Assembly: GCA_021740175.1 (NCBI GenBank)
Contig: JAIPAH010000011.1
Span: 1-40,633, forward strand
Length of the DNA: 40,633 nt
Source: Bacteroidales bacterium
GTDB taxonomy: Bacteria; Bacteroidota; Bacteroidia; Bacteroidales; JAIPAH01
Direction: 5' to 3'
Below are positions 34,239 to 40,633 of the stretch, one piece after another. Under the pieces are notes generated by a model. The model saw nothing but the letters and a program-made list of their open reading frames with translations, made no database searches and was not told where the DNA came from. The position numbers and the translations under genes are program-made. The stretch's first letter is position 1. Every line of letters starts with the position of its first letter.

Positions 34239-35254
34239 ACAAGGGTAGAAAGTGAATCTTTAAGATCAAAGCTATATCTATAATCAATCAGATTGTGATT
34301 GCTATGATTATCCTGCCAGGCTTTTTCCTGATGGCTTATTTCAATGATTTCTTTTGTTGTGGTTTGCTGAAATCCTTCTGCAACCTGATTGAGTACTTCC
34401 AATTCTTTTTTAGAGAATATTTCTGAACTGAAGCGTTTTTCCTCAACAGGGAGAAACTGTTCCCCTACCAGATCATCAGAAAAGAACTTTTCTTGTTTGT
34501 TTATTCTGTTATTGTCCACTAAGAATTCATATAACCCATCATATCGGCTGGGGATCGGCCCCATGGCAATGGCTCTATATCGAGTGCCGCTTACTGAAAA
34601 ACCTGTTTCCCGGAAATGCAGGAAATCACTGTAAAAAAGCAATTTATTTAATTTTGTTTTGAAAGGTTGCAGCCTTTTGCTGAAGAAGAGAATCATTTGT
34701 GTCAATTTATCCAGATCAGGTGTTTTATACCCGGTGAGGGAATTCGGGGTATCTGATCCCAGAAAATAATCTACAAGCCACCGAAAGTGTTTCTCCTCTT
34801 TACGTTGTTGGATTAAACGCTGAATACGGCTATTTATTTTATTTCGTTCGCGTTCGGCTATTGTCTTATTTTTCTCAAGCAGCTTTTGAAATTCGTGCGG
34901 ATCTTCAATAAGGGTGATCAGGTTTGCATTGGATATGTTGGGGATTTCGCCGTTTTCGTAATTACGATAGCTATTTACCCCAAAACCTAAAATCTCGGCC
35001 ATTTTTGCAGCTGATACATTATATATTTTCCTTGTTTTTTTGATTTGCTCCGGGAATGGAATAGCATGGTTTTCCCGGTATTGGTTAACAAGTTGATTGT
35101 AATTTAATTCAGCCTGCGCTTCATCTTCAAACTTTTCCCCTGTATCCTCGCATTGGTATGCGTGGAAAACCACTTCAAATTCTTCTTTGCGGAAAACCAT
35201 CGTGCGTTTTTCCTTAACCACTTTCATTTCTTTTCCTGTAAATGGGCTTTTCAT
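34232..35254 (-). CDS. Composite antitoxin: MqsA-like N-terminus, XRE HTH and Panacea domain
   Basis: From the ATG at 35254 the protein has 340 residues; the longer frame starts with a TTG inside the toxin gene. The N-terminal part (KSPFTGKEMKVVKEKR...FHAYQCEDTGEKF) resembles an MqsA/YgiT zinc domain in which three of the four Cys are absent (SPFTG for CPxCG, CEDTG for CxxCG). An XRE helix-turn-helix follows (AAKMAEILGFGVNSYRNYENGEIPN), then a charged linker and a C-terminal Panacea domain (KLNKLLFYSDFLHFRETGFSVSG, AIAMGPIPSRYDGLYEFL). It should neutralise the adjacent toxin and repress the operon. It starts 2 bp after the toxin stop. Its end lies in repeat DNA. Confidence 0.85.
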   Translation of the reverse strand: MKSPFTGKEMKVVKEKRTMVFRKEEFEVVFHAYQCEDTGEKFEDEAQAELNYNQLVNQYRENHAIPFPEQIKKTRKIYNVSAAKMAEILGFGVNSYRNYENGEIPNISNANLITLIEDPHEFQKLLEKNKTIAERERNKINSRIQRLIQQRKEEKHFRWLVDYFLGSDTPNSLTGYKTPDLDKLTQMILFFSKRLQPFKTKLNKLLFYSDFLHFRETGFSVSGTRYRAIAMGPIPSRYDGLYEFLVDNNRINKQEKFFSDDLVGEQFLPVEEKRFSSEIFSKKELEVLNQVAEGFQQTTTKEIIEISHQEKAWQDNHSNHNLIDYRYSFDLKDSLSTLVS

Positions 35255-35256
35255 AG

Positions 35257-35610
35257 TTATTGGTTTTTTAGTGGATAACTCATGGGATATTCTGCAACAT
35301 GAAATGAAATACAAACTGCTTTATTATTCTCTGTTCCCATACTTACCTTAATATAAATTTCATGGCTCCTTACGGTCTTTCCAAAAACCCACATGGCTAA
35401 AATGCCATGCATTTTTTCTTCTAATGGGCCTTCAACATAATCTTCGGGTTCCAGGTCTTTAATGATTTCTTCCCTTTGCGCCGGGGAAATTTCAAGTGAT
35501 GCCAGTGTTTGCTGATTCTTTCCACGATCGTCAAGAAATAGAATTCCGAAGATGTCGATTTTGGTTCTTAGCTCATTTAGATATTGTTTAACCTCATGTT
35601 CTTTCGCCAT
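35257..35610 (-). CDS. MqsR-like RelE-fold toxin
   Basis: The 117-residue protein has the MqsR order of elements: an N-terminal helix (EVKQYLNELRTKI), a long helix with TLASLEISPAQREEIIKDLEPEDYVEGP, then MWVFGKTVRSHEIYIKVSMG and a last strand AVCISFHVAEYPM. In MqsR the corresponding features are LSESDFYKS, W-D-V-Y, VYLKI and LIVSF. MqsR is a ribosome-independent mRNA interferase cutting at GC-containing sites. The gene order toxin then antitoxin is that of mqsRA and higBA. The family call is by pattern; a generic RelE-like toxin is the alternative. A promoter with an overlapping palindrome lies just upstream. Confidence 0.72.
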   Translation of the reverse strand: MAKEHEVKQYLNELRTKIDIFGILFLDDRGKNQQTLASLEISPAQREEIIKDLEPEDYVEGPLEEKMHGILAMWVFGKTVRSHEIYIKVSMGTENNKAVCISFHVAEYPMSYPLKNQ

Positions 35611-35623
35611 TGAATTCCATTTA

Positions 35624-35654
35624 CAAAGTTAGTACAAAATTTTATACTATGCAA
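35624..35654 (-). promoter_or_regulatory. Toxin-antitoxin promoter with palindromic operator
   Basis: On the minus strand TTG (35652-35654), a 20-bp spacer and TAACTTTG (35624-35631) form a Bacteroidetes-type promoter. The spacer holds a near-perfect 20-bp palindrome, TAGTACAAAATTTTATACTA (35630-35649, plus-strand reading), in which only one symmetric pair is unmatched. A repressor dimer bound there would cover the space between the -33 and -7 elements. The helix-turn-helix antitoxin is the natural candidate. Confidence 0.72.
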
Positions 35655-35798
35655 TTATAAAGTTGTATAAATACTTAATTAATAATTAAAACCCAACTAT
35701 ATGATTTAATTATCATATACATACATCACTCACTATCTCTATCTTCTCTCAAATAGATTTTTAGTTGCTTCGGATCGATACTTAAAAACTCCGCTCAC

Positions 35799-36398
35799 TC
35801 ATTCTTCCAGTGCTTTTGCCATAATACGGCCTATCCATCTTGGGGCCAGTTTGATATCATGTTTTAAATCCTGAGTTTTCTCTTTTTGCAGCACATTCAG
35901 AATTTTGTTTTCCTCTTCATCAGTAAGATTGTCCTGTCCTATAGCTGTCATAGCCATCACCACAAGCTTACTGATTTTGCCCCGCAAAGCCATTTTTTTG
36001 GGGCTGGCTTTGCGAAAGGTAATGGTGGCATGCTCCAGTTTAATGGTTCGGGCGGGTCCATCTGTGTAATACACAAAATTCATCGGGACTTGTGTACTTA
36101 AGCCCAGCTTGTTCTGTGCAGCCAATCCGGTGGGCAACAAGCGGGCTTTATCTCTTTTAGCTATAGCTTTAGCAATTTCTTCCGCACCGGGATAAACCTC
36201 GCCAATGTATTTACTTTTATAGGGTTTGGCATAGATTCCATGGGCTAATCGTTTGATATATTCCAACCTGGCAAGTCGATGTAAGGCAATATTAATAGCA
36301 TCATTACTACCATAACTATTAAAATCATCTGGATAAAAAATAGTTCCTGCCTTAGCTTTATCAATATGTTTAATAATATTTTCTTCCACACTTGGCAT
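35799..36398 (-). CDS. AbiEi-like (DUF6088) antitoxin, orphan
   Basis: From the ATG at 36398 the product has 199 residues; the longer frame starts at a TTG upstream. The N-terminus is a winged-helix domain (NIIKHIDKAKAGTIFYPDDF...INIALHRLARLEYIKRLAHGIYAKP), followed by the DUF6088/AbiEi core (PGAEEIAKAIAKRDKARLLPTGLAAQNKLGLSTQVPMNFVYYTDG). AbiEi proteins repress and neutralise the nucleotidyltransferase toxin AbiEii. No AbiEii gene follows; only 188 bp separate it from the MqsR-like module on the same strand. It is either a remnant antitoxin or acts against a distant toxin. The surrounding DNA is very AT-rich. Confidence 0.82.
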   Translation of the reverse strand: MPSVEENIIKHIDKAKAGTIFYPDDFNSYGSNDAINIALHRLARLEYIKRLAHGIYAKPYKSKYIGEVYPGAEEIAKAIAKRDKARLLPTGLAAQNKLGLSTQVPMNFVYYTDGPARTIKLEHATITFRKASPKKMALRGKISKLVVMAMTAIGQDNLTDEEENKILNVLQKEKTQDLKHDIKLAPRWIGRIMAKALEE

Positions 36399-36449
36399 CT
36401 TATAATTTCTATTATTTGTTATTGTAATAAATATAGTCAATATTTCTTA

Positions 36450-36457
36450 CAAATATA
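36450..36457 (-). promoter_or_regulatory. Candidate -7 box for the AbiEi-like gene
   Basis: The minus-strand sequence TATATTTG fits TAnnTTTG. A start near 36442 would give about 44 nt of leader to the ATG at 36398 and would exclude the longer TTG start. The remaining AT-rich sequence to 36680 shows nothing recognisable. Confidence 0.4.
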
Positions 36458-36682
36458 CATAATAATTATTACAAAAAACACCTTCATTACAATTATTATT
36501 CACAGCATTACCAAGACTACTACCTATACGTTTTATTCCCCTTATTATATCGTTATGTAGAAATAATATGTTGTAGCTAAATACGTTAAAATCTGACATT
36601 AATTTCCATGAAATTCGTTACAGAAAAAATAACAGATTGGTTACAGGACGTTAGGTCTTGTTTTCTTGTGCCCACCACACAC

Positions 36683-36722
36683 AAAAAAAAGTGTGATCCC
36701 CCCACTTCGGAAGATATCACAC
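36683..36722 (-). terminator. Intrinsic terminator after glyA
   Basis: On the minus strand GTGTGAT pairs with ATCACAC around an 18-nt loop that itself holds CTTCCGAAG, followed by eight T residues, 25 bp past the glyA stop. Confidence 0.88.
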
Positions 36723-36746
36723 CTTATCCTGTTTAAATTCTGAAAA

Positions 36747-38027
36747 TCAATCAGCAAAATGAGGATATTCCCTCATCATAGCATTCACTTGCTTTTTGAT
36801 TTCTGCCACTTTCGTCTCGTCGTTGATATTAGCAATCACGTCATCAATGAAATCGACGATTTTTATCATGTGCTCCTTCTTCAATCCCCGGGTAGTAATA
36901 GCCGCTGTACCTATTCTAAGACCCGAAGCGTAGAGGGGTGATCGGGAATCGAAAGGAACCATATTTTTATTCACGGTTATATCAGCCGATTCGAGGGCAT
37001 TCTCCACATCCCGGCCTGTTACGTCGGGATATTTGGTGCGGAGGTCGATAAGCATGGAGTGATTATCCGTCCCGCCTGAAATCACTTTATAACCTTTGTC
37101 ATTGAAATGCTTAGCCATCTCCTGTGCATTGTCGAGCACCCTTTGCTGGTATTGCTTAAATTCGGGCTGAAGGGCTTCGGCAAAAGACACGGCCTTAGCC
37201 GCAATCACGTGTTCCAGCGGACCGCCCTGAACGCCGGGGAAGACGGCAGATTTGATAAGGGCCGACATCTTCTTCACCGTTCCTTTCTTAGTGGTTAAAC
37301 CCCAGGGATTCCTGAAATTCTCTCCCAGCAGGATAATTCCGCCGCGCGGGCCGCGCAGTGTTTTGTGGGTTGTAGACGTAACAATGTGCGCATACTTTAC
37401 AGGATTTTTCAGTAATCCCGCAGCAATCAACCCGGCCGGGTGAGCCATATCTACCATAAAAATCGCCCCGATTTTGTCGGCAATGGCCCGCATTCGCTCA
37501 TAGTCCCATTCGCGCGAATAAGCACTGGCTCCGCCCACGATAACTTTAGGCTTCTCTTTCAGGGCCGTTTCTTCCATCTTATCATAATCGATCAAACCGG
37601 TTTCTTCATCCAAACCATAGGAAATCGGCTGATAAAGGATGCCCGATGAATTGACCGGCGAACCGTGTGTCAGATGCCCTCCATGCGACAGATCTAATCC
37701 CATGAATTTGTCGCCGGGATTCATCACGGTCATAAACACAGCCATATTGGCTTGGGCCCCGGAGTGGGGCTGTACATTGGCATATTCGGCGTCAAAAATT
37801 TCTTTAACGCGATCGATGGCCAATTGCTCGGTTTCATCAACCACCTGGCATCCCCCGTAGTAACGTTTTCCGGGGTAGCCTTCGGCATATTTGTTGGTCA
37901 GCACAGAACCCATAGCTTCGAGCACCTGTTCACTCACAAAATTCTCGGAAGCAATAAGCTCTATACCGTCTAACTGGCGCTTCCGTTCTTTTTCAATGGT
38001 ATCAAAAACTTGCGTATCTCTTTTCAT
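36747..38027 (-). CDS. glyA: Serine hydroxymethyltransferase
   Basis: The 426-residue PLP enzyme matches SHMT throughout: [61 protein letters not shown] and the PLP-lysine motif [13 protein letters not shown] with Lys222. It interconverts serine and glycine with tetrahydrofolate as one-carbon carrier. The length is normal. It is divergent from the M16 peptidase gene and ends in a clear terminator. Confidence 0.98.
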   Translation of the reverse strand: MKRDTQVFDTIEKERKRQLDGIELIASENFVSEQVLEAMGSVLTNKYAEGYPGKRYYGGCQVVDETEQLAIDRVKEIFDAEYANVQPHSGAQANMAVFMTVMNPGDKFMGLDLSHGGHLTHGSPVNSSGILYQPISYGLDEETGLIDYDKMEETALKEKPKVIVGGASAYSREWDYERMRAIADKIGAIFMVDMAHPAGLIAAGLLKNPVKYAHIVTSTTHKTLRGPRGGIILLGENFRNPWGLTTKKGTVKKMSALIKSAVFPGVQGGPLEHVIAAKAVSFAEALQPEFKQYQQRVLDNAQEMAKHFNDKGYKVISGGTDNHSMLIDLRTKYPDVTGRDVENALESADITVNKNMVPFDSRSPLYASGLRIGTAAITTRGLKKEHMIKIVDFIDDVIANINDETKVAEIKKQVNAMMREYPHFAD

Positions 38028-38114
38028 AGATGGTTTATTTTGTTTTTCTTTTTTTGAGTATGTTTTCCCAACAGATAGTGTTCGTCATTCAAATGTTAAA
38101 CAATCGATACATTG

Positions 38115-38122
38115 CAAAGGTA
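38115..38122 (-). promoter_or_regulatory. Candidate glyA -7 box
   Basis: The minus-strand sequence TACCTTTG fits TAnnTTTG, about 88 bp before the glyA ATG, leaving room for a leader of about 80 nt. The -33 element is unclear. Confidence 0.42.
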
Positions 38123-38175
38123 TAATTTATTCGCATATTTAAAGAATAGCCGTGTTAAAAGTGTTTGAGGTTTGA

Positions 38176-38183
38176 TAATTTTG
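38176..38183 (+). promoter_or_regulatory. Candidate -7 box for the M16 peptidase gene
   Basis: TAATTTTG fits TAnnTTTG, 23 bp before the ATG at 38207. It is about 60 bp from the divergent glyA box. Confidence 0.45.
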
Positions 38184-38206
38184 CAGTTCAAAATTGAACG
38201 TAAAAT

Positions 38207-39454
38207 ATGATACCATTTGAAAAGTTTACCCTGGATAACGGGCTGAAAGTGATTGTCAATCATGACCCTACGACACCGATCATAACTGTGGATGTTTTGT
38301 ATAACGTGGGTTCGAAAGACGAAGACCCCGACAAAACGGGCTTTGCCCATCTTTTTGAGCATCTCATGTTCGGTGGTTCCCGCAACATTCCCGATTATGA
38401 TACGCCGCTCGAAAAGGTCGGCGGGGAGAATAATGCTTTTACCAATACCGATATCACCAACTTCTTCCTCAGCATCCCCAAGCCTAACCTGGAAACGGCC
38501 TTCTGGCTTGAGTCAGACCGGATGCTTGACCTGGCCATCAGTGAAAAAAAGCTCGAAAACCAAAAGAGCGTCGTTAGCGAAGAGTACCGCCAGCGGTACA
38601 TCAATCAGCCCTACGGAGATACCATGTTGCATTTACGGCCGCTGGTCTACAAAAAACATCCCTACCGCTGGCCTACCATCGGGAGGGATATCAACCACAT
38701 CGAGAAGGCTACGCTCGATGATGTCAAAGCGTTTTACGAAAAATTTTACAACCCTAACAACGCCATTCTCAGCTTGTCGGGAAATATCACCGCCGATGAG
38801 GCAAGACCTTTGATTGAAAAATGGTTCGGTCCTATCCCTTCCGGGGCTAACCACAGCAGGAGCCTGCCCCGGGAATCGCCACAAAAGGAGAAGCGCTTTC
38901 ACAAGGAGGTCAGGGATGTTCCGCACCACCATTTTTACAAAGCTTACCGCATGGTAGCGCGCAACCATAAAGATTTCTTCGTGTATGATTTGATATCGGA
39001 TATCCTGGCCAATGGCGATTCGTCAAGGCTTCATCAAAAACTGGTTAAAGAAAAAAATATTTTCTCAAATATAGATGCCTACATAACGGGCGAAATAGAA
39101 CCGGGGATGCTGATTATCAGCGGAAACATAGCAAACGGCTCTTCGGCTGAGGAAGCGGAAAAAGCCGTGGATGAAGAGCTGGAGCGGCTCAAAAATGAAC
39201 CGGTGGGCGATAGCGAGTTGCAAAAAGTCAAGAACAAAGCGGAAGCGACCATGGAATTCGGGAAGCTCAGTAGTTTAAACAAAGCTTACCTCCTGGCTTA
39301 TTTCGAATTATTGGGCGATGCCGGCGCTATCAACGAGCAGGTGGAAAAATTCAGGGCCGTCTCGGCCGAGGATATTCTAAGAGTTTCACAAGATTCACTA
39401 AAAGAGGAGAATGCTTCGGTACTTTATTATTTATCAAAACATCTTGATAAATGA
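38207..39454 (+). CDS. M16 family zinc metallopeptidase, catalytic chain
   Basis: The 415-residue protein has the inverted zinc motif HXXEH as HLFEH at 48-52 (His48, Glu51, His52) within FAHLFEHLMFGGS, and a distal Glu in SVVSEEYRQR about 75 residues later. It has one M16 N-domain and one M16 C-domain, so it is a half-size subunit of the PqqL/MPP-beta type. There is no signal peptide at the start, which is unusual for the exported relatives and suggests a cytoplasmic or unconventional location. It is followed 152 bp later by a non-catalytic partner chain, forming the usual heterodimeric pair. Confidence 0.93.
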   Translation: MIPFEKFTLDNGLKVIVNHDPTTPIITVDVLYNVGSKDEDPDKTGFAHLFEHLMFGGSRNIPDYDTPLEKVGGENNAFTNTDITNFFLSIPKPNLETAFWLESDRMLDLAISEKKLENQKSVVSEEYRQRYINQPYGDTMLHLRPLVYKKHPYRWPTIGRDINHIEKATLDDVKAFYEKFYNPNNAILSLSGNITADEARPLIEKWFGPIPSGANHSRSLPRESPQKEKRFHKEVRDVPHHHFYKAYRMVARNHKDFFVYDLISDILANGDSSRLHQKLVKEKNIFSNIDAYITGEIEPGMLIISGNIANGSSAEEAEKAVDEELERLKNEPVGDSELQKVKNKAEATMEFGKLSSLNKAYLLAYFELLGDAGAINEQVEKFRAVSAEDILRVSQDSLKEENASVLYYLSKHLDK

Positions 39455-39606
39455 AAGCCGGCGAGCATTCAATAAAAAACGCAACTTTTAATGCAATCAA
39501 CCATTTATTAACTAATAGAGTCTGTAAAAATAAATTGAATATAGCAGGTTAAGGGAAATATAATTTCCTGAAAATATAAACGTTATAAACCGGAAAACAA
39601 ATTAAT

Positions 39607-40633
39607 ATGCCAAATCGAACCCAACAACCCGAGATACAAACGCTGGAAGATATACAACTGATAGATTATCAAACCACCCGTCTCAGCAATGGTATTCCTG
39701 TATTTATCTTCTCGGGCGGTAGCGAGGAAGTCACCAAAATAGATGTCAATTTTTATGCCGGATCATGGCACCAGGATCTGCCGCTTGTGGCGCCATCCGT
39801 AGGACAGCTCATGACCGCCGGCACCGGGCAGCGGACAGCCCATGAAATTGCCGAAACTATTGATTTTTACGGGGCTTCGCTCGTAAGTACGGCCGATCGC
39901 GACATGAGCATGGTCAGCATGCTGACACTGAACCGCCATCTCGATAAAATGCTGGCGCTGACGGAGGATGTGACGAAAAATTCTTCTTTCCCGGATAAAG
40001 AAATCGATATTTATGTCCGCAACCAGCAGCAGCGCCTTAACGTTAATGAGCAAAAAGTGAATTACCTGTCCAAAACACGGTTTGCGAACTATCTTTTCGG
40101 CCATGATCACCCTTACGGCAAATACCTGAAAGAAGCTTATTTTGAAAACCTCACCCGTCAGAACCTTCAGGATTTTCACCAAAAGCACTACAACGCGCAA
40201 AACTGCTATATCCTTATTTCGGGAAATGTTCCCGAACAAGCGCTGGAATTGACAGACCGTTACTTTGGGGGTGATGACTGGAACGGGCTTGCGGCTCCTG
40301 CAAAAAATTTTGAAGTGAAAAGCGCCCAACCCGGCGAATACCATATCCCCAAACCGGGGGCTGTTCAGAAAGCCATCCGCATGGGGAAGGTGCTCTTCGA
40401 CAGGACGCATCCCGATTACCCGGCCATGAAAATTGTCAACACGATTCTCGGCGGCTATTTCGGCTCGCGCCTCATGAAAAACATCCGGGAGGATAAGGGC
40501 TATACTTACGGGATTTTTTCCAATGTCGTTTCGCTGAGGAATGAGGGCTATTTCGAAATATCCGCCGAGACAGGGAGCGATGTGACGGAGAAAGCCATAG
40601 AAGAAATCCGTAAAGAAATCGAAAAGTTACAAA
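39607..40633 (+). CDS. M16 family peptidase, partner chain lacking HXXEH (partial, runs off window)
   Basis: An open frame from the ATG at 39607 reaches the window end without a stop, 342 codons so far. It is M16-like throughout: TTRLSNGIPVFIFSGG, VNFYAGSWHQDLPLVAPSVG, HEIAETIDFYGASL, and the Arg/Tyr substrate-binding motif near the end, NIREDKGYTYGIFSNV. The position where the catalytic chain has HLFEH instead reads LVAPSVGQLMTAG, so zinc ligands are absent. Such chains pair with a catalytic subunit, as MPP alpha with beta. The beginning PNRTQQPEIQTLEDIQL has no signal peptide. Confidence 0.93.
   Translation, partial: MPNRTQQPEIQTLEDIQLIDYQTTRLSNGIPVFIFSGGSEEVTKIDVNFYAGSWHQDLPLVAPSVGQLMTAGTGQRTAHEIAETIDFYGASLVSTADRDMSMVSMLTLNRHLDKMLALTEDVTKNSSFPDKEIDIYVRNQQQRLNVNEQKVNYLSKTRFANYLFGHDHPYGKYLKEAYFENLTRQNLQDFHQKHYNAQNCYILISGNVPEQALELTDRYFGGDDWNGLAAPAKNFEVKSAQPGEYHIPKPGAVQKAIRMGKVLFDRTHPDYPAMKIVNTILGGYFGSRLMKNIREDKGYTYGIFSNVVSLRNEGYFEISAETGSDVTEKAIEEIRKEIEKLQ

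Noticed and set aside
39763-40410. 215-codon minus-strand open frame at the end of the window
   Set aside because: It lies fully inside the plus-strand M16 partner chain, which has clear family motifs; the minus frame shows none.

Overview
The window is chromosomal DNA from a member of the Bacteroidota, most likely a Bacteroidales-type lineage. The evidence is the gene content: a GldB-type lipoprotein, DUF5686/carboxypeptidase-regulatory fusion, DUF6146 and DUF2795 proteins, a roughly 1,100-residue SecA, an RprX/RprY-like two-component system and paired M16 peptidases. Many promoters also match the Bacteroidetes -7 box TAnnTTTG, and Shine-Dalgarno sequences are scarce. The genus cannot be fixed from the sequence alone. 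No rRNA, tRNA or CRISPR array was found.

Layout. 0.2-2.8 kb: gldB and yifB/comM. 3.0-4.25 kb: an AT-rich insert carrying a Panacea-domain antitoxin and a PemK-like toxin candidate, followed by a scar made of a diverged internal fragment of yifB. 4.3-7.3 kb: a DUF6146 protein, an O-methyltransferase-like enzyme, a LolD/MacB-type ATPase, a cobalamin adenosyltransferase and a DUF2795 protein. 7.3-7.4 kb: a long hairpin with a branched interior. 7.5-12.9 kb: secA with a translationally coupled lipoprotein, then pyrH and frr. 13.0-17.9 kb: two AI-2E family permeases flanking a DUF5686 outer-membrane protein. 18.0-20.8 kb: MazG-like pyrophosphohydrolase, response regulator and histidine kinase, divergent from a small secreted Cys/Lys/Asp-rich protein. 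20.9-23.3 kb: hotdog thioesterase, RlmL-like RNA methyltransferase, then a small envelope cluster (YtxH, holin-X-like, unknown). 23.9-28.1 kb: prfC and priA, divergently transcribed. 28.25-28.53 kb: a nested palindromic element.

28.6-33.5 kb, minus strand: a compact run sixA-like, ppk1, ppx/gppA, a four-helix membrane protein, an HD-domain hydrolase and a divIC/ftsB-like gene, combining polyphosphate metabolism with a cell-division protein. 33.6-36.5 kb: an accessory island with a decayed IS66 transposase end, an MqsR-like toxin with a composite antitoxin (MqsA-like N-terminus, XRE helix-turn-helix, Panacea C-terminus), and an orphan AbiEi-like (DUF6088) antitoxin with no AbiEii partner. 36.7-40.6 kb: glyA and, divergently, an M16 peptidase pair, the catalytic chain followed by a partner chain lacking HXXEH that runs off the window.

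The most interesting features are: two unrelated Panacea-type toxin-antitoxin modules in one 40-kb window, one of them marked by a foreign-looking yifB scar; an autoregulatory-looking operator lying between the -33 and -7 elements of the second module; the large nested palindrome at 28.25-28.53 kb; the branched hairpin before secA; and the cysteine-repeat secreted protein opposite the two-component system.
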